Made by a program: the position numbers and the translations under genes. DNA of 64,000 nt, from NCBI RefSeq assembly GCF_016405145.1, contig NZ_JAEKIA010000004.1, positions 1-64,000 on the forward strand, read 5' to 3'. This DNA is from Schaalia cardiffensis. Lineage in GTDB: Bacteria; Actinomycetota; Actinomycetes; Actinomycetales; Actinomycetaceae. The notes under the pieces were generated by a model that saw only the letters and a program-made list of their open reading frames with translations, was not told the DNA's origin and searched no databases. Shown here piece by piece: positions 52,808 to 62,325 of the stretch; within the stretch, counting starts at the first letter, position 1, and the number at the start of each line of letters is the position of its first letter.

Positions 52808-53994
52808 CGGTTCGACGCTTCCAGGAGATCGATCTGGTCGGTTGTGCCTTTGATCAGGGCATTAGAGAGTACGGCACGCGTGTTCGTCGGGGAAGCCACT
52901 GCGACCTCGAGCCGGAGGGTCGAGCTGACATCGACATCGATTGTCGTGGGCGCACCGTAGGTGGCTTCAGCCTTTTGTACTTCGACGCCGTCGGCGAGCA
53001 CCCGGACCGAAACGCGGGAATCTGCGGGATCGGTGTCGAGCACGCCGAGGACAGCGGTGAATCGACTGCCGTGGCTTCCGAGGATCCAAGCTGTGACGCG
53101 TTCTTCGCTGTTGCGACCCGAAGCACAGGCAAGGGCGTTGTCGTAGGACGTGCCGTTGACACTGCCTTTCGTGTTGGAACAGTCCCCGGATGAATTCGCA
53201 TTCTTCAAGGTGCTTAGGAGGATCGAGGAGCCGACGTCTGCGACGGTGATGGTAAGGTCATCGGCCAGCGGAGCGCCGGGCTCTTGAGACAGCGCGATGA
53301 CTGTTCCCGTCTTCGCTGATGGGTCGAACCTCCGTTCAATCTGGGGCTGGACGCCGAGAGCTAGGAGGGAATCCATCGCATCGGACTGCGTCTTGCCGAG
53401 CAGATCAGGCACTGTTGCTGCAGCAGAGATGCTGAGGTGCAGCGAACCGTCGAAGGCCGAACCGACAACGGGATCCTGTGCGACGACCAAGCCGGGAGTT
53501 CCTGCCCAGGGAACCTCTTCAGTGGTGATGGTATCCGGTGTGATGTTGAGGTCGGCTAGGGCCTGGGTAGCCTCATTGAGGCTCAGACCTCTTACGTCGG
53601 GTACGACTTTGGAGATGCTGTCCGAGATCATGGGAATCTCAATTACGGGCGGCATCGACTGGGCTCGGTCGGCCTGGATACGGTCGTGCACTAACCATCC
53701 GGCGACGCCTCCGGCGCCGAAGACTCCCAGCAGGAGAACCAATATTCCCGAGGCCGCGAGTAGGCGCCCCCTGGGGACGCTTGGCATCCCAGATGCGCGT
53801 TGCGCTTTTCCCAGTGTCGTCTCTGGAGCGTTCGGTGTGTTGTTGCCTGCGGGATCAGGGTTTGCAATCCGCGAGGCTCTGATCGTATGGCTCGTGTCTA
53901 TCTGGAGCGGTTCGGCGGTGCTCTCCGCTCGGTGTGCAGACAGAGATTGTGACGACGGCTCAGGGACGTCGGTGCTGGTACCGGGATGCGACAT
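52804..53994 (-). CDS. PASTA / NPCBM-like membrane protein
   Basis: A 396-residue protein with a disordered N terminus (1-75), one membrane segment (79-101), two PASTA domains (about 127-190 and 191-255; VVPDVRGLSLNEATQAL and TVPDLLGKTQSDAMDSL) and a C-terminal domain (about 285-390) with the pattern of NPCBM/NEW2 carbohydrate-binding modules (FTAVLGV...VRVLADGVEV...RLEVAVAS). PASTA domains bind peptidoglycan fragments, so this protein probably binds cell wall. No kinase domain is attached. ATG 53994 follows AGGACT. It heads the operon with the VWA-SGNH gene. Confidence 0.88.
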   Translation of the reverse strand: MSHPGTSTDVPEPSSQSLSAHRAESTAEPLQIDTSHTIRASRIANPDPAGNNTPNAPETTLGKAQRASGMPSVPRGRLLAASGILVLLLGVFGAGGVAGWLVHDRIQADRAQSMPPVIEIPMISDSISKVVPDVRGLSLNEATQALADLNITPDTITTEEVPWAGTPGLVVAQDPVVGSAFDGSLHLSISAAATVPDLLGKTQSDAMDSLLALGVQPQIERRFDPSAKTGTVIALSQEPGAPLADDLTITVADVGSSILLSTLKNANSSGDCSNTKGSVNGTSYDNALACASGRNSEERVTAWILGSHGSRFTAVLGVLDTDPADSRVSVRVLADGVEVQKAEATYGAPTTIDVDVSSTLRLEVAVASPTNTRAVLSNALIKGTTDQIDLLEASNR

Positions 53995-54399
53995 TGTGAG
54001 TCCTGTGAACAATGTGTCGAAGGGCACGATCAGATTACAGGACCGTCTTTCGGAAAGGGCGAAGTTGGCATCGTCCACGGGAGATATTCGACGGTCGTGC
54101 GGGAGCACTTTCTCGTGACGATCGCGCCCACCATCACGCCTTCGACGAAGCGACGGAGCACAGCTTGAGCACTTACCCTCGAGGCCGAGACGATTCGTCG
54201 AAGCGTTCCACGGTTGGCACAACGACGTGCATGTCAAGACCAGCAGGTTTGGCGTATCGAGGGGAATCTTGCCTAACGACGGATTGTTGCGCCCCGGGTT
54301 TGATAGAGGCGGTGATAAGTGGGAAGAAGTCGCTGTTATGACTCAGAGGGAGTATCCGCTTGGGGACGCCCTTCACAGTGCTCGTCGACGCGTGAGGGG
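53995..54399. other. Intergenic gap upstream of the PASTA gene
   Basis: About 405 bp with no supported gene. Long open frames on both strands have arginine- and cysteine-rich composition typical of chance frames. It must contain the PASTA operon promoter, which I could not identify. Confidence 0.5.
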
Positions 54400-55188
54400 C
54401 TAAACCTTGTCTTCCATCGTGTCGACAAGGGCGAGAAGTTCGTCAACGAGCCCCGCGGTCCGCGTGGTGATCTCGGGGGCGTCAACGCTCGCGAGCTGCA
54501 GTTCTCTCCAGCGCCTCGTGAAATCCCTGGGGAGTGCTTCTAGTCGGCTCGTATGCTCGAGGAGGCGTTTCTCTCCGGGGTGATACCTGTGATTGAGAGC
54601 GAAGAGCATGTTGAAATAGGTCGCTTGAATGGAGGCGCGCCGGTGCGCGACCATCTCGTAGTCCCCTCGCTGATAAGCCATGGTCATCTGTGAAAGGAAC
54701 GTTTCCAGGAGTTCGGGCGATTCTATGAGAATACGGCGGCGAGTGGCGGCGGGATAGGTCGAGACCCGCTCTTTGAGATCGCGGAGGCTCCCGTCATCGT
54801 CAACCGTGACGCATGTTGCGACCGTATAGAGGAAGCACGTTGTGAACCCATCGCTCATCAAGCCCGTCGTCGAGGCGATGTCGATCTGATGACGAAGCTC
54901 GGATAGATCGAGGTAGACGACTTCGACGTCGCGATGACCGATCGATAGGTGATCCTCGGGGCCGAATGCGTCTGAGGACGCGATGAAGCCCGAATCAGCG
55001 ATATCGGCGAGGAGACGGGCACGTTCCTCACGCTGAGGGGGAGCGCCTTCAAAAAACGCATACATATCGGTATCCGACGCGGCATCCGCCATTCCGGACG
55101 CCCGCGAGCCTCCGATGGCAACCGCACGGATCCCAGGTACGCGCATGAGCGCGTCGGCGAGAGCCGTGTCGGCATCTGTGAAGTCCAT
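54400..55188 (-). CDS. Nucleotidyltransferase-like protein
   Basis: A 262-residue protein of the minimal nucleotidyltransferase (pol-beta) superfamily. The GGSRASGMADAASDTD segment (about residues 25-40) gives the GGS...G...SD.D signature with the metal-binding carboxylates, followed by DVEVVYLDLSE as a third. The C-terminal half is helical. Related proteins modify small molecules such as antibiotics; the substrate here is unknown. ATG 55188 has TACAGT 6 bp before it, suggesting a leaderless message; ATG 55224 would add 12 residues and place the start inside a 28-bp palindrome. It stands alone, divergent from clpC. Confidence 0.82.
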   Translation of the reverse strand: MDFTDADTALADALMRVPGIRAVAIGGSRASGMADAASDTDMYAFFEGAPPQREERARLLADIADSGFIASSDAFGPEDHLSIGHRDVEVVYLDLSELRHQIDIASTTGLMSDGFTTCFLYTVATCVTVDDDGSLRDLKERVSTYPAATRRRILIESPELLETFLSQMTMAYQRGDYEMVAHRRASIQATYFNMLFALNHRYHPGEKRLLEHTSRLEALPRDFTRRWRELQLASVDAPEITTRTAGLVDELLALVDTMEDKV

Positions 55189-55209
55189 GCGCACACTGTA
55201 GGCACAATC

Positions 55210-55237
55210 CGCCGCATCGGTCATGACCGATGCGGCG
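55210..55237. promoter_or_regulatory. 28-bp perfect palindrome, probable operator
   Basis: The half-site CGCCGCATCGGTCA is followed directly by its exact reverse complement with no spacer. It lies 22-49 bp upstream of the preferred nucleotidyltransferase start (55188), where the -35 region would be, and 228 bp upstream of clpC. A perfect 28-bp dyad is far beyond chance. A dimeric repressor site is most likely; a cruciform or terminator is less so because no U-run follows in either direction. Confidence 0.75.
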
Positions 55238-55464
55238 CCCGGATGCGATGTGCTTGGGCGGCATCAGAGGAAAGCGAGCACGGCACGACCGTCTTCGCAG
55301 CCGGGGCGAGAAGCGCCTTCGCGTGTCCTGGCACTCCAAGCAGAACCAGACCCCTCACGCCCTGGGCGAACTTACGCGCGCAGCTCAAGCACAAGCCCAT
55401 AGGGTGGAGGAGGTTCATTGGATCCGGTGTGCGCTCGCACGCGGGCCCCAAGTAAGGAAGTGAC

Positions 55465-57936
55465 ATGTTCGAACGGTTCACCGACCGCGCCAGGCGGGTC
55501 GTCGTCCTCGCCCAAGATGAGGCGCGCGGCCTCAAACACAACTACATCGGGACCGAGCACCTCCTCCTCGGCCTCATCACCGAGGGAGAAGGAGTCGCCG
55601 CGAAAGCCCTCGAAATGACGGAGATCAAAGGCGACGCGGTCCGCACCTGCGTCATCGAGATTATCGGTGAGGGCGAGAAAGCAGTCGAGGGCCACATCCC
55701 CTTCACTCCACGGGCGAAGCGCGTCTTCGAACTTTCCTTGCGTGAAGCCCTCCAACTCGGCCACAACTACATCGGGACTGAGCACCTCCTCCTCGGCCTG
55801 CTCAAAGAGGGCGAGGGCGTTGCCGCCCAAGTTCTGACCAAACTCGGTGCCGACCTGACCCAAGTCCGTGAGACCGTCATCCAGCTCCTCTCGGGCTACC
55901 AGCGCGGCGAAGGTGAAGGCAGAGAATCCGTCGGCGCCGGAGTTGGCGGCACAGGCGGACCCGAACGTCAAAACTCGGCGATCCTCGAACAATTCGGTCG
56001 TAATCTCACCCAGGCTGCACGCGAAAACAAACTCGATCCCGTGATCGGGCGCCGAACCGAAATGGAACGCGTCATGCAAGTCCTTTCGCGCCGCACGAAG
56101 AACAATCCTGTCCTTATCGGCGAGCCCGGTGTCGGCAAGACCGCTGTCGTCGAGGGCCTCGCCCAGGCGATCGTGAACGGGGATGTTCCCGAGACGATCA
56201 AAGACAGGCAGATCTACAGCCTCGACATGGGCTCCCTCGTGGCGGGCTCGCGCTACCGTGGCGACTTCGAAGAACGCCTGAAGAAGGTCCTCAAAGAGAT
56301 CCGCACGCGCGGAGACATCATCCTCTTCATCGACGAGATCCACACCCTCGTCGGTGCGGGTGCAGCAGAAGGTTCAATCGACGCCGCCCAAATGCTCAAA
56401 CCCATGCTTGCCAGAGGTGAACTCCAGACCATCGGCGCGACAACGAATGACGAATACCGCAAGTACATCGAAAAGGACGCCGCCCTCGAGCGTCGTTTCC
56501 AACCGGTCAAAGTGGACGAACCCTCCGTCGAGGAAACCGTCGAAATCCTCAAGGGACTGCGCGACCGCTACGAAGCCCACCACAGGGTCATCATCACCGA
56601 TCAGGCGATCACTGCGGCCGCCGAACTCGCCGACCGCTACATCTCCGACCGTTTCCTGCCGGACAAGGCCATCGACCTCGTCGACGAAGCGGGCGCCCGC
56701 CTGCGCATCCGCCGAATGACCGCCCCGCCGGAGTTGCGCGAACTCGACGAGAAGATCGCCGAAGTGCGTCGCAACAAGGAATCCGCGATCGACGATCAGG
56801 ACTTTGAGAAAGCAGCGGCCCTGCGCGACGAGGAAACGAAACTCGGAGAGACCCGCAAAGCGAAGGAAGCGGCGTGGAAGGGGACCGAGTCCGATGAGAT
56901 CGCTGAAGTCGGCGAAGAGGAAATCGCCGAGGTTCTCGCCATGTCGACGGGTATCCCCGTCTTCAAACTCACCCAGACCGAAACGACGAAGCTTCTCAAC
57001 ATGGAAGCTGAGCTGCACAAGCGCGTCATCGGTCAAGACGAGGCCGTCAAAGCCCTCTCCCAGTCGATCCGCCGCACCAGAAGCGGCCTGAAAGACCCGA
57101 ATCGTCCCGGCGGCTCCTTCATCTTCGCGGGCCCGACCGGCGTCGGAAAGACGGAACTCGCGAAGGCTCTCGCAGAGTTCCTCTTCGGCGACGAGGACGC
57201 CCTCATCCAGCTCGACATGTCCGAGTTCTCAGAAAAGCACACCGCCTCACGCCTCTTCGGCGCTCCTCCCGGCTACGTGGGCTACGACGAGGGCGGCCAA
57301 CTCACCGAAAAGGTCCGCCGCAAGCCCTTCTCGGTCGTCCTCTTCGACGAGGTCGAAAAGGCCCACCCGGATATCTTCAACTCCCTCCTCCAGATCCTCG
57401 AAGAGGGACGCCTCACCGACTCGCAGGGCCGAAAGGTCGACTTCAAGAACACCGTCATCATCATGACGACGAACCTCGGCACGCGCGACATCAACAAGGG
57501 AGTTCTCACGGGCTTCCAGTCGGCGGACAATCTGACGCACGACTACGCGCGGATGAAGTCGAAGGTCAACGAGGAACTCAAACAGCACTTCCGCCCCGAG
57601 TTCCTCAACCGAGTGGACGACACGATCGTCTTCCCGCCGCTGGGCAAGGACGAGATCAAGCAGATCGTCGACCTCATGATCGCGAGGCTCGCCAAGCGCA
57701 TGGAGGCGCAGGACATGCGCCTGCAGCTCAGTGACGCAGCACGCGAACTCCTCGCCGATCTGGGCTTCGACCCGGTCCTGGGTGCGCGTCCCCTGCGTCG
57801 CGCGATCCAAAGAGAGATCGAAGACGCCCTCTCCGAGAGGATCCTCTTCGGCGAGATCCAACCCGGCCAGCTCGTCCTTGTCGGCGTCGAAGGCGAAGGC
57901 AAGGAACGGAAGTTCACTTTCAGCGCTCAGCAATGA
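55465..57936 (+). CDS. clpC: ClpC ATPase subunit of Clp protease
   Basis: An 823-residue ClpC: a duplicated N-terminal domain (residues 1-145, with [13 protein letters not shown] in both halves), AAA domain 1 (Walker A GEPGVGKT), a UVR-type middle domain (about 430-465) and AAA domain 2 (Walker A GPTGVGKT). It unfolds proteins and feeds them to ClpP, acting in proteostasis in the cytosol. GTAAGGAAG precedes ATG 55465. Clp genes in actinobacteria are often controlled by ClgR or HspR; I could not identify a clear site. A strong hairpin ends the gene. Confidence 0.98.
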   Translation: MFERFTDRARRVVVLAQDEARGLKHNYIGTEHLLLGLITEGEGVAAKALEMTEIKGDAVRTCVIEIIGEGEKAVEGHIPFTPRAKRVFELSLREALQLGHNYIGTEHLLLGLLKEGEGVAAQVLTKLGADLTQVRETVIQLLSGYQRGEGEGRESVGAGVGGTGGPERQNSAILEQFGRNLTQAARENKLDPVIGRRTEMERVMQVLSRRTKNNPVLIGEPGVGKTAVVEGLAQAIVNGDVPETIKDRQIYSLDMGSLVAGSRYRGDFEERLKKVLKEIRTRGDIILFIDEIHTLVGAGAAEGSIDAAQMLKPMLARGELQTIGATTNDEYRKYIEKDAALERRFQPVKVDEPSVEETVEILKGLRDRYEAHHRVIITDQAITAAAELADRYISDRFLPDKAIDLVDEAGARLRIRRMTAPPELRELDEKIAEVRRNKESAIDDQDFEKAAALRDEETKLGETRKAKEAAWKGTESDEIAEVGEEEIAEVLAMSTGIPVFKLTQTETTKLLNMEAELHKRVIGQDEAVKALSQSIRRTRSGLKDPNRPGGSFIFAGPTGVGKTELAKALAEFLFGDEDALIQLDMSEFSEKHTASRLFGAPPGYVGYDEGGQLTEKVRRKPFSVVLFDEVEKAHPDIFNSLLQILEEGRLTDSQGRKVDFKNTVIIMTTNLGTRDINKGVLTGFQSADNLTHDYARMKSKVNEELKQHFRPEFLNRVDDTIVFPPLGKDEIKQIVDLMIARLAKRMEAQDMRLQLSDAARELLADLGFDPVLGARPLRRAIQREIEDALSERILFGEIQPGQLVLVGVEGEGKERKFTFSAQQ

Positions 57937-57945
57937 TGCGCATCC

Positions 57946-57984
57946 GCTGAGGGGGTGCTTTCTTCACCGAAGCACCCCCTCAGC
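57946..57984 (+). terminator. Hairpin terminator of clpC
   Basis: GCTGAGGGGGTGCTT (57946-57960) pairs perfectly over 15 bp with AAGCACCCCCTCAGC (57970-57984) around a 9-base loop, 10 bp past the stop. No U-run follows, as is common for actinobacterial hairpin terminators. Confidence 0.8.
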
Positions 57985-58042
57985 GCTCACAACGGGCCGC
58001 ACTGCACCACATCCACGACCACGAACATCCGAGAGGGCGGCG

Positions 58043-58834
58043 ATGGACCCCGAACCCTCACAGGCGCGAAGCGTCCTCATCGTCGAGGACCAGATGCTCC
58101 TCCTCGACTCACTCGTCCGAACGATCAACGCACACGAATCCTTGCGCGTCGTCGGAGGCCTCACCTCCGCTCTCGACGCGGTTGAAGCCTGCCTGCGACT
58201 GCGCCCAGACCTCCTTCTCATGGATGTGTGCACCGACGGCGGAGCCTCGGGCCTCGCGGCCTGCAGGGAAGTCACCACCGCCGTGCCCGCCACCCGAGTC
58301 GTCCTCATGACCGCGATGCCTGACTTCTCCTTCCCCGAGCAGGCGCGCGCCGCCGGAGCCGCATCCTTCATCTACAAAGACGTGTCCTCCACGGAACTGA
58401 CAGCGGTGCTCCTGTCAACAGCGGAGGGCTACTCCACCTATCCGGCGCGTTCAACAACGCCCTTCCTCGGCTACAACGAACTCTCCGACCGTGAGATTGC
58501 GGTCCTGCGAGAAACCTGCGCTGGACGCACACGCGCTGAGATTGCCGAAAAATTCGGACTATCCGAAAACACCATCAAGTCGAATATTTCCTCCATCCTG
58601 ACAAAAACCGGATTCCGCTCCATCACCCGCCTCGCCCTCTACGCCATCTCCTCAGGATTCATCGTCGTCGATGGTGCAGACACTACAGACGAGGGCGCCG
58701 CCAAATACGAGGGCGGAGCCAGATATGCGGATGGGGCCGGATACACGGGCGGGGCCAGAAGCGCAGATGAGGGCAGATGCTTGGGCGGGGTCAGATGCGA
58801 GGACGAGGCCCAAGGCGAGGGCACGGCACCGTGA
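58043..58834 (+). CDS. NarL/LuxR-type response regulator
   Basis: A 263-residue regulator. The receiver domain has the acid pair Glu15-Asp16 and phospho-acceptor Asp61, with the switch Thr (LMTAMPD) and Lys (IYKDV). A LuxR HTH follows (about 145-205; LSDREIAVLRETCAGRTRAEIA). The last ~45 residues are a repetitive Gly/Ala/Asp/Glu tail built from 15-bp DNA repeats (GGARYADGAGYTGGAR). ATG 58043 lies behind GAGAGG. The next gene overlaps by GTGA; it and the histidine kinase after it complete the system. Confidence 0.93.
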   Translation: MDPEPSQARSVLIVEDQMLLLDSLVRTINAHESLRVVGGLTSALDAVEACLRLRPDLLLMDVCTDGGASGLAACREVTTAVPATRVVLMTAMPDFSFPEQARAAGAASFIYKDVSSTELTAVLLSTAEGYSTYPARSTTPFLGYNELSDREIAVLRETCAGRTRAEIAEKFGLSENTIKSNISSILTKTGFRSITRLALYAISSGFIVVDGADTTDEGAAKYEGGARYADGAGYTGGARSADEGRCLGGVRCEDEAQGEGTAP

Positions 58835-60420
58835 ACACGCGCCACTGGGGCATGCTCGCCCTCGTCATCACTCTCAGCTTCGCGATCCCAATCCTGGTGA
58901 TGTTCACTCCCGGGGCATTCGCTGAGAACACGACGGCGGACGATCCGTGCACCTGGGCGCGCACTCTTCTCCTCGCTCATACTCTCCTCGCACTCATCAT
59001 CGTCGCGTGGACAATGAGCGCCTACTGGAGGATCACCGCCCCTCGCCCACGATCCCTCCTCATCACACAAGGGATTGTGCTCCTCGACTGGACGATCCTC
59101 GACATGCTCAGGCTCGACGCGAGTGCACAGCTTGAACTTGCCCTGCGTCTTGCCAGCTATGTGCCGATCCTGATGACCCTGATCGTCATGCTTGCCCTCG
59201 TTTTTGCCGTTCAGGAGACGAACCCGCTGAAGCGGCCACGATGGGAGAGGGGCGCTACTGGGGTCGGATCACTTCTCCACTTCGGCTCCCTCACCCCCGC
59301 TTTGACAGCCCTCGCCCTGGGCGTTGTCTCTTTGAGAGTCGTCACTCAGGGCGCTGTCGCTTTGGGCTCTGTTACTCAAGACCCTTTCGTCTCCTGGGCG
59401 GCTTCGACATGCGCCTCTTGTGAAATGACGCTCTTCGCCCTCGTCCTCGTCCTCGCCGCCGCTGAAGCGAGCATCCGCAGCGGAAAGATCCCCACCGCGC
59501 GCAACTACCGCACAGCCTTCACCCACTCCTGCCTTCCCGCCCAGATCCTCGACAAAAACAGGCGGGTCCTCGCCTCCACTCAAGGTGACAAAACCCGAAG
59601 ACACCGCAGCACGAGGCTGAAGAACCTGGCACACATGCGCGCCTGTGAACACGAAATCCCCTCCGGCACACTCTTGTGGTACATCGACCGCTGCGAGATC
59701 GCCCAACTACAAGCCAGACTCGACCGCACACGCACGCGACTCATCCGCTCGCACGACGCCCTCGCCCGCCAACACGCAAACCCCGAAGTGCGCAAAGAAC
59801 TCGCCCGCAGGACGAGTATCCTCAACGCCTTCGACGCAATCGCTGCCCCCATGATCGACAGGGTCCGCGTACTCGGCGAGGAACTCCCACAGGCCACGGC
59901 CACAAGAAGAGCCCGTATCTTGCGGATGATCAGCGTCGATCTCGCCTACATCAAATACGTTGGACCCCTGCTGCTCGGAACTGTTCAGGCTGAGGACACA
60001 CGCCACGGGAGCCGACTGCCGGACGTGGAAAAAGCCCTGACACGAATGTGCGAGAACCTATCCGCCGACACCCACCTGTGCGCCCTCGTCCCCCTCGGTC
60101 GCTGGGACATCGGATGGGTGCGCAGCGAAGTCGCGCTCGCGGGAATGGACTTCGCACATCGGGTCTTGTGGTGCTGCGCCGAAAGGGACGGGGCGGAGAT
60201 CCTCATCCGAGTGGGCATCGACGAGGGCGGCCTTGACTTCCTCGTCATGCTCGAAACCGAAGGGCCCATGCCCCTCGAATGCCTGGAGGACATTACAGGA
60301 GCATTCCCCTCGGCTGCGATCACCATCGAGGACGACAGGGTCCGCATCCGATTACGAGTCGGCGAAGACGACGAACCGAATATCGGTGCGGCGCGCCTCG
60401 CCCAGGAGGACGGATGCTGA
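58831..60420 (+). CDS. Membrane sensor, degenerate histidine-kinase-like
   Basis: A 529-residue protein with about six to seven membrane segments in residues 10-230, then a cytoplasmic region with a PAS-like patch (AQILDKNRRVLAS), a helical stretch and a C-terminal alpha/beta domain. By eye the last 180 residues follow the layout of the neighbouring kinase's DHp and ATPase domains, but no phospho-acceptor His-Asp, N-box or G-box can be found. It may thus be a pseudokinase. GTG 58831 overlaps the regulator's stop (GTGA). It ends by overlapping the kinase gene by 7 bp. Confidence 0.75.
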   Translation: MNTRHWGMLALVITLSFAIPILVMFTPGAFAENTTADDPCTWARTLLLAHTLLALIIVAWTMSAYWRITAPRPRSLLITQGIVLLDWTILDMLRLDASAQLELALRLASYVPILMTLIVMLALVFAVQETNPLKRPRWERGATGVGSLLHFGSLTPALTALALGVVSLRVVTQGAVALGSVTQDPFVSWAASTCASCEMTLFALVLVLAAAEASIRSGKIPTARNYRTAFTHSCLPAQILDKNRRVLASTQGDKTRRHRSTRLKNLAHMRACEHEIPSGTLLWYIDRCEIAQLQARLDRTRTRLIRSHDALARQHANPEVRKELARRTSILNAFDAIAAPMIDRVRVLGEELPQATATRRARILRMISVDLAYIKYVGPLLLGTVQAEDTRHGSRLPDVEKALTRMCENLSADTHLCALVPLGRWDIGWVRSEVALAGMDFAHRVLWCCAERDGAEILIRVGIDEGGLDFLVMLETEGPMPLECLEDITGAFPSAAITIEDDRVRIRLRVGEDDEPNIGAARLAQEDGC

Positions 60421-62117
60421 GCCTCAACGCAATTGGGCACAGCTGGTGGATACTCCTCGAACTCGTCACACTGGCATGCGCCCTCATGTCAATGTTCAGC
60501 GTCCTTGCCACTGGCTTAAGGGAGAAGGGGCTCGCCCTCGTAACTCCGCTGGTCCTCCTCCTCGTCGACTGCTCCCTCACGCTCACAATCGCCTGGGGGC
60601 ACGGCGCTGTTATCAGGGGCAGTGGTGATGCGGGTGCACAGTACATGCGCCTGCTCGGACTGAGTGCCGTCATTCCCCTCCTCCTCGATCTTGGAGTTGT
60701 GGTCTTGGCGAGGAAGCGGCGGGCGCGCGGAAGTGTCGGCGCAGGCGCGAAGAAGGCGTGTGGCAGGGAATTTGTGCCGCCTCATGGGTGCGCGGAAACC
60801 GGTGTGAAGGAAAAGCGCGGCAGGGGCCTTGGACCGTGGGAGATGAGTCGGCGGGCGCGTGGACGCGCAGGGCGTGAAACGAAAGACGAGCCTGCGCAAC
60901 TCAGACGCATTCTCACCCCTGCCGCTTTGGTGGGCAACCCCCGAGGAACCGGCGAAAAAACCGGAGTGGACGCGCTCCTTTTCCTGGGAGCTTTCGCAAC
61001 AATCGGGTGGGGCGAAGACCTGGCAAGCGGAACACCCATGCCCGGCCAAGAGACGCTGGTGAGGACACTCATCTTAGGGGGAAGCGGAGTCCTCGCAGCC
61101 TTGTCGATCCTCCTTTTCGCTTCTTCCATCATCTCCTTGAAAGCGCCGGGCCCACTCACCTTCAAACGCGCCTTCGAGGAGTTCCCGGGCCTTCTCGCAC
61201 TGGGCGGAGTGAAGGGCCCTGTGACAATGACGAACGCTCCCATGCACCATCTCCTCAACGCCTTGGGGCTCAATGCAGCTCAGCCACTGAATCAGATCTG
61301 GCAGGCCCTCTGCGTGCGCGCCGAGGAGGACGAACTCAACGCGATCATGCATCGCAGCCTCGAAGGAACACCCCATCACCTCTTCATCCGAATGGGTGAA
61401 TCCGTCTGGCAGCTGCGCTACAAGGAAAACGACGACGCTCCGGAGTCGATGCGCCTTCAACTCTGGGGGGAGGACCTCAGCGAGGACTACGCTCTCGCTC
61501 GTCAACTCGTCGATGAGAATGCCGTATTGGAGGAGGCGACTCGAGGACTCAGGGAGTCAATCGAGGAAGCGGGCGCCCTCGTCGCTCAACAGGACATTGT
61601 GGGGACGCGTCTGCGTCTTCATGATGTCCTCGCACAGCGCCTCACTTTCGTCCGCCACTTCCTCGCCGAAGGAGTGGGGGAGGTTCAACGCACCCGCGCC
61701 TTGTCCCAGATGCTCACGAGTCTTGGTGAGGATTTGCGTGCCGACACCTCAACGCCGACGGCTGCGCGACTCGGGATGATCGTGTCGGGCTGTGCACTCA
61801 TGGGAACCCGGTGCGAAGTATCTGGGCCCTTCCCTGAGGACGAGGACGTCGCCTCCGTCCTTATGTCAGTTCTTTCCCAGGCAGTGGTCAATGCCGTCCT
61901 CCACGCCGAGGCAGAGCACATCACCGTGCGTTTTTCCCAGTCGCAGTCCGCGTGGACGATGACGATCGCTAATCCCATTACGGATGCGGTTGATGTTGTT
62001 GAGAAAACCGGGCTGGCGGGGATGCGCACACGCGTTGAAGCTTTCGGCGGATGGATGAGGGTTCACGCCGACACGTCCTTTGTTGTGCGCGTCTGCATCC
62101 CCCGCCCCCTTCTCTAG
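60414..62117 (+). CDS. NarL-type sensor histidine kinase
   Basis: A 567-residue membrane kinase. About three membrane segments lie in residues 8-100, then a basic cytoplasmic loop (about 100-165) and further hydrophobic segments (about 184-245). A DHp helix has RLHDVLAQRL with His403 as phospho-acceptor. The HATPase domain has an N-box (QAVVNAVLHA) and a G2 box (TGLAGMRTRVEAFGG). The usual DNG G1 box reads IANPITD, so ATP binding may be altered. AGGAGG precedes ATG 60414. It forms a three-gene operon with the regulator and pseudokinase-like protein. The signal is unknown. Confidence 0.85.
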   Translation: MLSLNAIGHSWWILLELVTLACALMSMFSVLATGLREKGLALVTPLVLLLVDCSLTLTIAWGHGAVIRGSGDAGAQYMRLLGLSAVIPLLLDLGVVVLARKRRARGSVGAGAKKACGREFVPPHGCAETGVKEKRGRGLGPWEMSRRARGRAGRETKDEPAQLRRILTPAALVGNPRGTGEKTGVDALLFLGAFATIGWGEDLASGTPMPGQETLVRTLILGGSGVLAALSILLFASSIISLKAPGPLTFKRAFEEFPGLLALGGVKGPVTMTNAPMHHLLNALGLNAAQPLNQIWQALCVRAEEDELNAIMHRSLEGTPHHLFIRMGESVWQLRYKENDDAPESMRLQLWGEDLSEDYALARQLVDENAVLEEATRGLRESIEEAGALVAQQDIVGTRLRLHDVLAQRLTFVRHFLAEGVGEVQRTRALSQMLTSLGEDLRADTSTPTAARLGMIVSGCALMGTRCEVSGPFPEDEDVASVLMSVLSQAVVNAVLHAEAEHITVRFSQSQSAWTMTIANPITDAVDVVEKTGLAGMRTRVEAFGGWMRVHADTSFVVRVCIPRPLL

Positions 62118-62263
62118 TTGCGCCTGCACAGCCTTAAGAGCAAAGAGGACAACAGCAGGGGGAGTAGCTCGCCTGGGGTCTCATGCGGAAAAACCGGCTC
62201 GCCGGGACCACAAGAGAGGGGAGGGGTCTGAAGCGGGGGCAGGTATGGAGGAGCGGTAAGCGG

Positions 62264-62305
62264 AGCAGGCCCCACCCGGCGGGAAGCCGCCAGGTGGGGC
62301 CTGCT
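62264..62305. terminator. Bidirectional terminator between convergent genes
   Basis: AGCAGGCCCCACC (62264-62276) pairs perfectly with GGTGGGGCCTGCT (62293-62305). The loop folds further (CGGC/GCCG around GGGAA). It sits between the kinase gene and the minus-strand zinc-ribbon gene and can serve both. Confidence 0.85.
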
Positions 62306-62325
62306 GAAGGAGAGCTGAATGAGCC

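Noticed and set aside
55372-56343. 323-codon minus-strand ORF opposite clpC
   Set aside because: Acidic antisense shadow of the ClpC N-terminal region.
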